Shown piece by piece: positions 51,666-60,599 of a DNA stretch of 64,000 bases. Made by a program: the position numbers and the translations under genes. The notes below the pieces were generated by a model that made no database searches, was not told the DNA's origin, and saw only the letters and a program-made list of their open reading frames with translations. Positions within the stretch are counted from its first letter, which is position 1; each line of letters begins with the position of its first letter. This stretch comes from Bacillota bacterium (lineage in GTDB: Bacteria > Bacillota > UBA4882 > UBA8346): the NCBI GenBank assembly GCA_023429995.1, contig JAEZCE010000006.1:1-64000 (forward strand). The letters are read 5' to 3'.

Positions 51666-52046
51666 GTGAGTATCTCTATTTATTACACTGCTAAACGTAG
51701 TAATAAACTCAGCAATCAAGAACAGGAAACAATTAGCTGCTTGATCTCCCGGTATTCGAAAGAGTTCAATCAAATGACAAGTCAGGTTTGCTCTGAGGTT
51801 GGATATAACGGAGAATCGTTCTGTGTTTACGATTCAAAAGCTTCGACAGAACCCGATGTCATTTTTGAAGGTGCCACCAAATTGCCGGACCATTCCCCGG
51901 AAGAGTTATGGGAGGCTGTGCAGCACTGGTCCGCTTTGCTTTCGCAGATTCGGCGCATTATACCCGATGCGGAGTGGTATGTACATCTTGATGATCATGA
52001 TTTGGTCTGGGATGAGAAGCTTTTGGAGTACGATTTGGAGCGGTAG
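51666..52046 (+). CDS. Unrecognised small acidic protein of the immunity array
   Basis: I do not recognise this 126-residue protein. It is acidic, has no signal or membrane segment, opens with ISIYYTAKRSNKLSNQEQETI and ends with IRRIIPDAEWYVHLDDHDLVWDEKL. GTG start at 51666 follows AAAAGGAGAGACAAC, so it is expressed as a proper gene. Size, acidity and position between DUF2262 and the Imm22-like gene suggest another immunity protein. Confidence 0.6.
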   Translation: MSISIYYTAKRSNKLSNQEQETISCLISRYSKEFNQMTSQVCSEVGYNGESFCVYDSKASTEPDVIFEGATKLPDHSPEELWEAVQHWSALLSQIRRIIPDAEWYVHLDDHDLVWDEKLLEYDLER

Positions 52047-52104
52047 AATAAGGAATTCCGTATTCGAAAAAGCTGAATGAAACTGATTTCAAAGAGGGGT
52101 AGAA

Positions 52105-52500
52105 ATGGAAAGACCAGGATACGTCTCATTGTGGTTGGGAAACTGTGCTACCGATGAGAAACTGGATAGTTATCTATCGGGAAACTATACCGATGATGGA
52201 GATTATATCCAATCCAGTTTTGAAAGGGATTTTAAGATTGACTGGTTTGATGAGGATTTTCGGGAGGCTTTTTGTAGGGATTTTACTACTCATGATTTTG
52301 AAAAACTGCTTTCGGGCTGTTCTTATGAAAAATCAGTGATACCGGAGTTTATCAAACATTTTCAACTAGATTCAAAAGAAGAGTTTAATTCCGGTTTTTT
52401 GTTATATGATTTCGATTATCATGGTCAAATTAAGGAAATTACCTCAAAAGGCATTTATCTAAAATATATCGGATCAGTGGCATATGAGGAAATTTATTGA
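52105..52500 (+). CDS. Imm22-like immunity protein
   Basis: The 131 residues begin GYVSLWLGNCATDEKLDSYL and continue GDYIQSSFERDFKIDWFDEDFREA, matching the Imm22 pattern (VSLW.G, Y..DGD...S.F..DF.I.W.DEDF). Imm22 proteins neutralize toxins of polymorphic systems in the cytoplasm. It has a good GAGGGG site before ATG. No partner toxin is found in the window. Confidence 0.75.
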   Translation: MERPGYVSLWLGNCATDEKLDSYLSGNYTDDGDYIQSSFERDFKIDWFDEDFREAFCRDFTTHDFEKLLSGCSYEKSVIPEFIKHFQLDSKEEFNSGFLLYDFDYHGQIKEITSKGIYLKYIGSVAYEEIY

Positions 52501-52572
52501 TCTTATGTGAATCGGATTGTTATTGATGATGAAGTCGCCGACACGAGATGAAATGGGTAATAGGAGTTGATG

Positions 52573-53397
52573 ATGGCAATGGTGATCAAATTTTGTTGCA
52601 ATAAAAATATCGCAACCCAGATCGGTGAGCTAAACATCAATGATGCCGAAAATACCCAATCATACGCCTTTGCCATTGAAGCGCTCCTTCATGAATATCT
52701 TCCTCATGTGCTCAATAACCAGGAAGGTTTTTCTACTCATGAAATCATCATCCGTTTCCATGATGGCCGGATTCCGGATGGTTTCTTTTGGGAAAAAGCT
52801 ATTTTTCAATATGGCTTGTTGGATTTGGCTATCCAATATTTATCCGGATTGATCCAAATCGCAAAACAGGGCAAGCCGGTTTGGCTGGACGAGGAAAATC
52901 CCGCCGCCCGGAATGTGGCTCTGAATCTAGCCCTTTACTCGAAAGAGTATGTACCAAGCTATACAGAGTATCTGGAATGGCACGACATGGATCACGAAGT
53001 CAATGAATATCTGGATATTGACGAAATCATGGGTAAATACGGCTGGTGCGAGGAAACTCTTGAGTTGGCCGCTTTACGGGCCGGCATAGCTTGCGGACGG
53101 AAAGGAATGGAACAATTTAGGAAATTGGCTACGGAAAAGAAATTGAAAGAGTTTCTTTGCAACCAGGGGATTATGGATGATTTCATTTTTCAATTATTTT
53201 TACAAAAATATCTGCAGCATTACAAAGATGAAATGAAGCGTTCCCCCGGCTGGCTTTGGCCCTTGAAATACACAATGGATTCATTATCTGATCTTTTGGA
53301 AATATTGGTCGAGCAAGAGGAAGAAAAGGCTGAGCGATACGGGAAAGCTAAAGCGATAGCTGAAGAATATTACCGGGCGAATCAATTGGAAGGGTGA
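52573..53397 (+). CDS. Unrecognised helical protein, 274 residues
   Basis: No family recognised. The product is mostly helical, acidic and soluble. Features: IGELNINDAENTQSYAFAIEAL, PARNVALNLALYSKEYVPSYTEYLEWHDMDHE and a charged C-terminal helix (LVEQEEEKAERYGKAKAIAEEYYRA). I choose ATG 52573, spaced 6 bases from TAGGAG; TTG 52567 and ATG 52570 are in frame. It lies in the immunity array just upstream of a broken gene. Confidence 0.6.
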   Translation: MAMVIKFCCNKNIATQIGELNINDAENTQSYAFAIEALLHEYLPHVLNNQEGFSTHEIIIRFHDGRIPDGFFWEKAIFQYGLLDLAIQYLSGLIQIAKQGKPVWLDEENPAARNVALNLALYSKEYVPSYTEYLEWHDMDHEVNEYLDIDEIMGKYGWCEETLELAALRAGIACGRKGMEQFRKLATEKKLKEFLCNQGIMDDFIFQLFLQKYLQHYKDEMKRSPGWLWPLKYTMDSLSDLLEILVEQEEEKAERYGKAKAIAEEYYRANQLEG

Positions 53398-53400
53398 TAG

Positions 53401-53562
53401 ATGAAATTTGATCTAAAACCGAATTTGAGAGCAGGGGATATTTTATTATGAATGACGGAACAAGAAGTTCATGCGATTTTGGGGAATGATTTTGAAAAAG
53501 TTGATAAATCGATGTCGGATGAGATTGAAACCGATATGTATGAATGGTGTTCTGTTTACTAA
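53401..53562 (+). pseudogene. Truncated gene with an in-frame TGA
   Basis: ATG 53401 reads MKFDLKPNLRAGDILL, then TGA at 53449, then in the same frame MTEQEVHAILGNDFEKVDKS to TAA at 53560. The pattern ILL-G-MTxxEVxxILG is common in small proteins with a BamE- or immunity-like start, so TGA probably replaced a GGA glycine codon. The protein also stops short at about 52 residues and a terminator-like stem follows. Best read as a decayed immunity-type gene. Confidence 0.55.
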
Positions 53563-53581
53563 AAAACGCTAAGCGTTTTTA
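53562..53581 (+). terminator. Terminator before the kinase gene
   Basis: AAAAACGC (53562-53569) and GCGTTTTT (53573-53580) with a 3-base loop and T run to 53581. It overlaps the stop codon of the broken gene and lies 24 bases before the kinase start. Confidence 0.5.
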
Positions 53582-53604
53582 TTTTCTAAGTAGGAGAATC
53601 AAAG

Positions 53605-56208
53605 ATGCAGCCAAAGAAGGATAACCCCGCTTCCCTTGGGGAACAGACTTGTCTGGCAAGGGATGCCTATCAAACCAAACTGGATGCGGATGAAACCCAG
53701 CTGGCCTCGGAAGGTTATCACACGGTACTGGAAGCCCAACCTCAGGCAGTTTCGGCCAAAGCGGCACTGGCTGAAGACGATCAGGAACTTTACCGGATCG
53801 GCGACTATATTGGCGAACGTTACGAAGTGCTGGCAATCCACCGGGGGGCTTGCGGAGTGGTCTATGGAACCTATGATCATGAGCAGGATCTGCCCCGAGC
53901 CTTAAAGACCATTCAAAAAAAGTACCGCTTTGACAAGAATCTGCTGGAACTTTTTAAGGAAGAAGCGGCGCTCTGGGTCCAGTTGGAGAAACATCCTTAT
54001 ATTGTCCGGGCTTACCGGGTTGATAATTTTGACGAACAACCCTTTGTGATCACGGAATATATCAACAATCCCGGTGGCAATGATTTGCGAAGCTGGCTCG
54101 GGAGTTCCAAGGTAACCCTGGCGGTCGGGGTGGAGATGGCACTGAAGATTGCCCAGGGTATGCAATATGCTCACCGGAAAGTCCCTGGATTAATTCATCG
54201 GGATTTAAAGCCCGCCAATATTTTGGTAGATCAATATGCCCAACCGTATATCACCGATTTTGGACTGGTTCGGGCCGCCGGTTCCGATGCGGGCACTCCG
54301 GCCTATATGGCTCCGGAACAGTGGCGAAAGGAAGCCGTAACCATTCAAAGCGATATTTACGATTTCGGATGCATTCTCTATGAGATACTGACCGGGCACC
54401 GGATGTTTACCGCTTCCGCGGTAGATGAATGGCGGTATATGCACCTAATGCAGTTTCCAATGACGCCACGCTATCTGAAAATGGAGATTCCCGCAGGATT
54501 GGAAGAGTTTGTCCTGAAGTGCCTGGAAAAAGATCCGGCGCGCCGTCCGCGTGATTGGGATGAGATTGTTGATGTCTTGGCAGGCTGGTGTTATCAGCTT
54601 ACCGGGGAACGGCCGGTTTTGGACTTTGGCGCTTACAAACTGGACGCCAGAGAGTTGCTTCTGGCAAGCATTTCCTTTTTCAACCTCAAAAAATATCCGG
54701 AAGCATTGGCCGTTTGCGAAAGAGTATTTGAAATCGATCCGGCTTGGACCATTGCCTGGTATATGAAGTCACTTATCCTTAATCAGTTGGGTCGCAATCA
54801 GGAAGCACTGGATTGGCTTAATTCTAATTCTGATCCGGATGATTATTATCTACCCTTGGCCAAGGCAATTCAATTCAATGCCTTAAAAAGATATCAAGAG
54901 GCATTGATTTATTTTGACCAACTGCTGGAGATAAGGCCCGATGATGAAACGGTTTTGGGAGATAAAGGGATTGCCTTAGAGAGATTAAACCGTTTTCGCG
55001 AAGGGCTGGATTGTTACGATCAAATTTTGGTAAAATCTCCTGATAATCATGAATTTTGGCTGAGAAAAGCAAGGACTCTGGGAAGCCTTAATGAATATGC
55101 AGAGGCTTTGACATGGTGCGTAAAATATGTGGAGGCCAAACCCAGGGATTATGACGGCTGGGCTGAACAGGGATTTATACTAATTCATTTACAGCGTTTT
55201 GATGAAGCGTTGGCTTATTTAAATCGTGCGCTGGCAATTAATCCGGATTACTCCATCGGTTGGCTTAATAAAGGAATTACCCTACACATTTTGAAACGCT
55301 ATGAAGAAGCGGTGGAATGTTTCGACAAGGTCATTGCATTGGAACCTGATAAATGCAAAGCCTGGCGGGAAAAGGCGGAAAGTTTGAATGATTTGGAATG
55401 CTACCAGGAGGCGTTGGATTGTCTTGACCGCGCCGTGGAATTAAATCCGGCGGATGATGAAGCTTGGAGTGAAAGAGGCGACGCCTTATTTTACCTGGAA
55501 AGGTATGAGGAAGTTATTCCTGATTGTGACCGGGCTTTGGATATCAATCCACATAATGAGGACGCTTGGCTATATAAACTAAAAGCATTGAGTAAATTGG
55601 CCGGTTCGGAAGAGTCCTTGGCCCACTTCGACCAGGCCCTCGAGAACTGCCCCAACGATGCGGAGCTTTGGAAGGAAAAAGGACGGCTATTGAATGACTT
55701 GAAACGGTACGAAGAGGCGTTGCCCTATTTTGACCGCACTCTGGAAATAAATCCAGACCATTATCCTGCCTTGACTTGTAAGGCTATCGCTTTCTACCAC
55801 TTGAAACGTTATGAAGAATCTTTAAGCTGTTACACAAGGGCTTTGGAGTATAATCCCCAAAATGATGTATCTTGGTATTACAAGGGACTGATTTTGGATA
55901 AGCTACAGCGTTATAGCGAGGCGTTGGAAGCCTTTGAACACTCGGAGAAAATTGATCCGGAGGAAGCAGCATTTCCCAGCAGTCAAGGCCGTTCCTTATA
56001 TCATATGGGAAGATATGAAGAGGCGGTGGCCTGTTGTGATCGTGCACTATCCATCAACCCAGAGAACACATGGGGACTTGAGTATAAAGGGAAATGTTTG
56101 ATTAAGATGAATCGCGCCCCGGAAGGAACATCTTGCCTGAAAAAGCTATTGCAACTTGACCCGGCTCTGGATATCTGGGATGACTTTTCCGAGAATATAA
56201 TTCTTTAA
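53605..56208 (+). CDS. Cytoplasmic Ser/Thr kinase with C-terminal TPR array
   Basis: 867 residues. A 60-residue Thr/Glu-rich N-terminal tail (DADETQLASEGYHTVLEAQ) precedes a Hanks-type kinase domain (about 70-335) with RALKTIQ (ATP-binding Lys), IHRDLKPANILVD (catalytic Asp 200), ITDFGLV and GTPAYMAPEQW, all intact. From about 355 to 860 there are some 14 TPR units (YEEALPYFDRTLEINPDHYPA type). There is no membrane segment, unlike PrkC/PknB. The tail offers Thr residues that could be FHA ligands; an FHA protein is encoded at 60114. It is followed 31 bases later by the Clp-DUF1963 gene. Substrates are unknown. Confidence 0.9.
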   Translation: MQPKKDNPASLGEQTCLARDAYQTKLDADETQLASEGYHTVLEAQPQAVSAKAALAEDDQELYRIGDYIGERYEVLAIHRGACGVVYGTYDHEQDLPRALKTIQKKYRFDKNLLELFKEEAALWVQLEKHPYIVRAYRVDNFDEQPFVITEYINNPGGNDLRSWLGSSKVTLAVGVEMALKIAQGMQYAHRKVPGLIHRDLKPANILVDQYAQPYITDFGLVRAAGSDAGTPAYMAPEQWRKEAVTIQSDIYDFGCILYEILTGHRMFTASAVDEWRYMHLMQFPMTPRYLKMEIPAGLEEFVLKCLEKDPARRPRDWDEIVDVLAGWCYQLTGERPVLDFGAYKLDARELLLASISFFNLKKYPEALAVCERVFEIDPAWTIAWYMKSLILNQLGRNQEALDWLNSNSDPDDYYLPLAKAIQFNALKRYQEALIYFDQLLEIRPDDETVLGDKGIALERLNRFREGLDCYDQILVKSPDNHEFWLRKARTLGSLNEYAEALTWCVKYVEAKPRDYDGWAEQGFILIHLQRFDEALAYLNRALAINPDYSIGWLNKGITLHILKRYEEAVECFDKVIALEPDKCKAWREKAESLNDLECYQEALDCLDRAVELNPADDEAWSERGDALFYLERYEEVIPDCDRALDINPHNEDAWLYKLKALSKLAGSEESLAHFDQALENCPNDAELWKEKGRLLNDLKRYEEALPYFDRTLEINPDHYPALTCKAIAFYHLKRYEESLSCYTRALEYNPQNDVSWYYKGLILDKLQRYSEALEAFEHSEKIDPEEAAFPSSQGRSLYHMGRYEEAVACCDRALSINPENTWGLEYKGKCLIKMNRAPEGTSCLKKLLQLDPALDIWDDFSENIIL

Positions 56209-56239
56209 CAACAGCGAAATGGGTTTGGAGGAAGCAAAA

Positions 56240-59200
56240 ATGGAGAGTATCGAAATTCAGCGAATCAGGTCGCTCTGCAGTCAACTGCTGGAATCAGCCG
56301 CTAACGAGGCACGTACCTTGCAACATCCGTATCTTGGGGTGGAACACCTGTGGATTGTGCTAACGCGCATCCAAAGTGGAGAAACCGCCAGGATATTGGA
56401 TGCGGCCGGAGTCGATCCGGGGCGGGCCCGGGAAGAGATGCGCTGGGAAGTGGGAAGAGGAAAAGAGGCATTGCCCGGATTTCCGCATTGCACCCCCAGA
56501 TTGATTAAGATTTTGCGGCTGGCTGAGGAGCAAGCCGGTCCCGGTAAGCTTATTCTTGAACGGCATTTATTGGGGGCGTTGCTTATTGAGGGGGAAAATA
56601 TCGCCGTTAGGTATTTACGGACATTGGGAGTGGACTGCGGGGTTTGGGTCGGCCGGTTATCTGCAGGGGCCGCTCAGGAGACATGTCTTGCTCAATCTTG
56701 CGATGTGGATGGAACCAGACTGACCACGGCGGTGTCTCCTTTGAATCAATTTCAACCGAATCCTCATGAGTCGGGTATCCAAGCGGGTCCCGCCATCACC
56801 CCGTTACAGGTGCCCTCCACCATTGCCACTCCCACTTTGGACAAGTATGGCCGGGACTTGAACCGGCTGGCGCGGCTCGGGAAACTGTCGGAGGTGATCA
56901 GCCGCGAGACGGAATTGGAACAGCTCATCACAATACTGGCCCGGACTCAAAAGGCCAACCCCTTACTATTGGGAGAGCCGGGAGTCGGAAAAACCGCCAT
57001 TGTGGAAGGATTAGCCTGGCGCATCGCTGAAGGGAGAGTCCCTGAGATTATGAAGGGCAAACGAATCGTCCAAATCGATATGGGCGAGTTAACCGCCGAT
57101 ACCGAATTGCGGGGCCAGTTTGAGCGGCGGGTCAAGCAGATTATTAAGGAAGCCAGCGAAGCCCCGGAAGTGATCTTGTTTATCGATGAGCTTCATACCC
57201 TGGTTGGGGCGGGAGAAAGCATGCATTCGGCCTTGGACGCGGCCCAGATGTTCAAACCGGCGTTGGCCCATGGCGATTTTTCATGCATCGGAGCTACCAC
57301 TCAGCACGAATATTTCCGCTATATCCGGCGCGATCCCGCCCTGGAGCGTCGGTTCTCCCCGGTGTTAATCCGGGAACTCACTGCTGAAGTGAACTTGACG
57401 ATTCTGGAGAAAGCAGCCGAACGGATTCTGGAGAAACAGGCCAAGGCTGGTTACAAATTAACCCTGGCGCCCGATGTTTTGATGACGGCCCTGAAATTAA
57501 CGGACCAGTATATCCGGGACCGCAATCAACCGGACAAATCCATTGATGTCATCGATCTGGCCTGCGCCAAGGATATCGTCAAAAGCGATAACGTAGTAAC
57601 TGCCGAGGATATTGCCAATGTGGTATCGGAGTGGACCGGGATTCCGGTCTCCCGGATGACCAGTGATGAAAAGCAGCGTTATGCGCAAATGGAGGATGTT
57701 CTGAATGCCAGGGTCATTGGGCAACGACAGGCAGTGACGGCGGTAAGCCAGGCCATCCGGTTGGCCTTGGCCGGTATGAAAGCTCCGCACCGGCCCATCG
57801 GCGTCTTTCTTTTCCTGGGGCCGACCGGCGTCGGTAAAACCAAACTGGCCAAGGAGTTGGCCAATTTTCTCTTTCAGTCGCCTCAGGCGTTATTGCGTTT
57901 TGACATGAATGAATATAAGGAATCCCATACTATCAGTAATTTGATCGGTTCACCCCAGGGCTATGTCGGCAGCCAACAAGGCGGTTTGCTCTGCGAAGCC
58001 TTACGGAAACGCCCTTATAGTGTGGTGTTGTTGGATGAGATCGATAAAGCTCATCCGGAGATCCTCGATCTTTTCCTGTCGATTTTCGATGACGGCCGCC
58101 TCACCGATAACCAGGGCCGCCAGGTCGACTGTTCCAATGCCCTGGTTATCATGACTTCCAATTACGGGCTGGCCGGAGGACGGATTGGTTTTGAGCTTTC
58201 CGGCGCGAGTGGGATGTCACAGGATATGAAGGCTGTGGTCCGTAGAAGTGAGGATACACGTAAAAAAGCGCTGGAGTTCCTCCGTCCAGAACTGGTCAAC
58301 CGCTTGACCGAAGTCATTGAATTCCCACCGTTGCAGCGTGACGACTTCAAGGCCATCATGGGTATCATCTTACAGGAAAGAATCGCCGAATTCGGTGCGG
58401 CGCAGCAGATGCAAATTGACCTTGCGGTTCACGATTCAGCCAAGGAAATCATCCTTGACCTGGGTTACGACCCCAAGATGGGCGCCAGGTCGCTGGAGCG
58501 CGCCATTGAGCAAGTATTGATCCATCCCCTGGTAGATGTGATTTATAATGAAAAAAATACGGCTACGGCGTTTACAGCAGTTGCCAAAGATAACCGGATG
58601 GTTTTCCTTACTTCGGAGGAGTTTGAAAACTATGAAGCAACTCTCGCTTTTGCCGGTGAAGGCGACCGGAATGGAGCGGATAACGATGATATGAAAGCAG
58701 AGGGCGTGGCGGATGAATTGAATAATGGTTTTAAATTAGAACTGCCCGCTGAGTTGGAAAATTACCGGGACCAATTTGAAAAGTCAATCAAGCCTTTTAT
58801 CAAGATTACCACGCGCCGGGGCAAGACCCTGGCCTGGGAAAGCAAATTCGGCGGGAATCCTTATTTACCGCTGGGTTATGCATATCCGCAAGATTTGCAA
58901 GGTAACCCGATGAGATTGCTCGCGCAGATCAATTTTGCGGAACTGCCCGACATCGGGGTGTTTCCCGGGCAGGGGATATTGCAATTTTACATTTCGCCAA
59001 ATGATGATGTTTGTGGTCTCAACTTTGATCAACCGACCGACCAGGGGAATTTTAGAGTAATTTACCTTCCGGAGGTAATCAAGGATTACTCCAAAATCAT
59101 GACCGATTTTAGTTTCTTAAGTGAGAATGATGATTATTTCCCCATCGGAGCGGAAGGCGGATTGCAGTTTGAAGTAAAGCATGCGCCCGTCGGGACCAAT

Positions 59201-59506
59201 GATTTTCAGTTTGAAAAATTTTTGAATGCAGCGCCCCATAATTTTTTCGACGATCAGACCTGGGATTGGTATCACGACCATTATTCCAGCACCGGGCATA
59301 AAATGGCCGGTTATGCCTATTTTACCCAAAGCGATCCCCGGGAATCGGATTATGCGGACTATGATCTTTTGTTACTGCAAATTGATACCGACGACGAGCT
59401 TAATATCATGTGGGGGGATTGCGGGGTGGCCAATTTCTTTATCAAGGCCGCGGATTTAAAACGGTTGGATTTCACCAAGGTTTTATACAACTGGGATTGC
59501 TGCTGA
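56240..59506 (+). CDS. Clp/Hsp100 AAA+ unfoldase fused to a DUF1963 domain
   Basis: 1088 residues from ATG 56240, set by GGAGGAAGC just upstream. Order: Clp N-domain (1-150), linker, AAA+ 1 with Walker A GEPGVGKT (245-252) and VILFIDELHTLVGAG, then directly WTGIPVSRM with no coiled middle domain as ClpB has, AAA+ 2 with GPTGVGKT (527-534), VVLLDEIDKAHP and an IGF tripeptide (649-651) like the ClpP-docking loop. From about 830 the chain becomes DUF1963/YwqG (KFGGNPYLPLGYAYPQ, LLAQINFAELPDIGVFPGQGILQFYI, KMAGYAYFTQSDPRE). The fusion is in one uninterrupted frame. DUF1963 is otherwise seen in immunity arrays. An ATPase that captures a target through DUF1963 is inference. Confidence 0.88.
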   Translation: MESIEIQRIRSLCSQLLESAANEARTLQHPYLGVEHLWIVLTRIQSGETARILDAAGVDPGRAREEMRWEVGRGKEALPGFPHCTPRLIKILRLAEEQAGPGKLILERHLLGALLIEGENIAVRYLRTLGVDCGVWVGRLSAGAAQETCLAQSCDVDGTRLTTAVSPLNQFQPNPHESGIQAGPAITPLQVPSTIATPTLDKYGRDLNRLARLGKLSEVISRETELEQLITILARTQKANPLLLGEPGVGKTAIVEGLAWRIAEGRVPEIMKGKRIVQIDMGELTADTELRGQFERRVKQIIKEASEAPEVILFIDELHTLVGAGESMHSALDAAQMFKPALAHGDFSCIGATTQHEYFRYIRRDPALERRFSPVLIRELTAEVNLTILEKAAERILEKQAKAGYKLTLAPDVLMTALKLTDQYIRDRNQPDKSIDVIDLACAKDIVKSDNVVTAEDIANVVSEWTGIPVSRMTSDEKQRYAQMEDVLNARVIGQRQAVTAVSQAIRLALAGMKAPHRPIGVFLFLGPTGVGKTKLAKELANFLFQSPQALLRFDMNEYKESHTISNLIGSPQGYVGSQQGGLLCEALRKRPYSVVLLDEIDKAHPEILDLFLSIFDDGRLTDNQGRQVDCSNALVIMTSNYGLAGGRIGFELSGASGMSQDMKAVVRRSEDTRKKALEFLRPELVNRLTEVIEFPPLQRDDFKAIMGIILQERIAEFGAAQQMQIDLAVHDSAKEIILDLGYDPKMGARSLERAIEQVLIHPLVDVIYNEKNTATAFTAVAKDNRMVFLTSEEFENYEATLAFAGEGDRNGADNDDMKAEGVADELNNGFKLELPAELENYRDQFEKSIKPFIKITTRRGKTLAWESKFGGNPYLPLGYAYPQDLQGNPMRLLAQINFAELPDIGVFPGQGILQFYISPNDDVCGLNFDQPTDQGNFRVIYLPEVIKDYSKIMTDFSFLSENDDYFPIGAEGGLQFEVKHAPVGTNDFQFEKFLNAAPHNFFDDQTWDWYHDHYSSTGHKMAGYAYFTQSDPRESDYADYDLLLLQIDTDDELNIMWGDCGVANFFIKAADLKRLDFTKVLYNWDCC

Positions 59507-59644
59507 GTTGCACAAATACGGCGAATTATCAGGAAGACAGTATTGGAACGAACCGCAACAGATAATCGAATCTAATCCCAAATTTGTTGATGTCGGAAGA
59601 TCTGAGAGGTGCTCAATATAAAATATAAATCTGGAGGATTAAAT

Positions 59645-60091
59645 ATGGCAAAAGAACCGGTTGCTTGGTTTGCAGGCGAAGACCAAGAAATGCTGGAAGC
59701 AATTCATCTGGCTCAGAAAAATTTCCCCCAATTTTTAAAGGCAATGGAAGAAGAAAGCAGGAGAATTCTACCTGTTTTTGAAGACGCGCTTGTCAAGTAC
59801 GCTTTTCCTGCAACAAAAAATGAAGTTCAAGTTGAGCATATGTTTCTTTCTAATATACAAGTTAACGGGAGTCGTTTATCAGGAATGATTGCAAGTGAGC
59901 CGATGTATACGGATGCGGTTAAAGTCGGACAAACGGTTGAAATTGAACCATCACGGGTTTCGGATTGGCTTTATGTGATAAACGGCGCCGGTACCGGAGG
60001 CTATACTTTTCAAGTGATGTATTCCCGGTTTAGTGAGCGGGAAAAGGAAATGTACGGTAATGAGCCGCCTTTTGTTTGGATTAAAAAATAA
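59645..60091 (+). CDS. DUF2314 domain protein
   Basis: 148 residues. DUF2314 signature: VEHMFLSNIQVNGSRLSGMIASEP, then VKVGQTVEIEPSRVSDWLYVINGAGTGGYTFQVMYSRFSEREKEMYG. The N-terminal helix contains AIHLAQKNFPQFLKAMEE, also typical. The family is of unknown function and is recurrent in toxin-immunity neighbourhoods. ATG 59645 follows CTGGAGGATTAA. It lies between the Clp-DUF1963 and FHA genes. Confidence 0.82.
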   Translation: MAKEPVAWFAGEDQEMLEAIHLAQKNFPQFLKAMEEESRRILPVFEDALVKYAFPATKNEVQVEHMFLSNIQVNGSRLSGMIASEPMYTDAVKVGQTVEIEPSRVSDWLYVINGAGTGGYTFQVMYSRFSEREKEMYGNEPPFVWIKK

Positions 60092-60113
60092 GGACTTTAA
60101 AGGAGGAAGAGTG

Positions 60114-60542
60114 ATGATGGTCTCCCTTAAACTAAGCCGTCTCAGTGGTATGAGGGATGGTGAAACTTTACAGGTTCAACTGCGGGAAACTGTGGCTGAA
60201 GCAATTTTGGGACGGGCGGCGGATTGTACGGTTAGTTTCCCGGAAGATCCGGAGCTGTCCCGGAGACACGCCCGGCTCATATGGAACAGCCAAACCTCTG
60301 CCTGGCGGTTAGAGGATTTGAACAGCACCAATGGGACTTATTTGGGAGAGTTTCGGCAAGCAAGAAGGGTCGGTGAGCCGGTTGCGCTTGCCTATGGCCA
60401 GGTTTTCCGGGTCGGCCGCACCTGTCTGCGCCTGGAACCGCCGACTTTACGGGAAAGCGAGACAGCCGCCGTGGCCTATGCGCAGTTAGGGGGTGAATCT
60501 TCCCGGCCTGAAGAGACCGGGACTGGAAAAGGCGAAATTTGA
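60114..60542 (+). CDS. FHA-domain phosphothreonine-binding protein
   Basis: 142 residues, almost entirely one FHA domain: EAILGRAADCTVSFPEDPELSRRHARLIWN and WRLEDLNSTNGTYLGEFR, with the phospho-Thr contact residues GR, SRxHA and N(S/G)TNG present, then FRVGRTCLRLEP. FHA domains read phosphothreonine made by Hanks kinases. The only such kinase here is at 53605. AAAGGAGGAAGA precedes three in-frame starts; ATG 60114 has the best spacing. The short acidic tail is probably flexible. Confidence 0.9.
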   Translation: MMVSLKLSRLSGMRDGETLQVQLRETVAEAILGRAADCTVSFPEDPELSRRHARLIWNSQTSAWRLEDLNSTNGTYLGEFRQARRVGEPVALAYGQVFRVGRTCLRLEPPTLRESETAAVAYAQLGGESSRPEETGTGKGEI

Positions 60543-60599
60543 GGGAGAAAATCATTTTTTATGGCATGACAATTTAATCATAAGGATGGTACCAATACG

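Noticed and set aside
53401..53562. TGA recoding as selenocysteine or tryptophan
   Set aside because: No selenocysteine-type structure is seen, other genes in the window use TGA as stop, and the product is truncated anyway.
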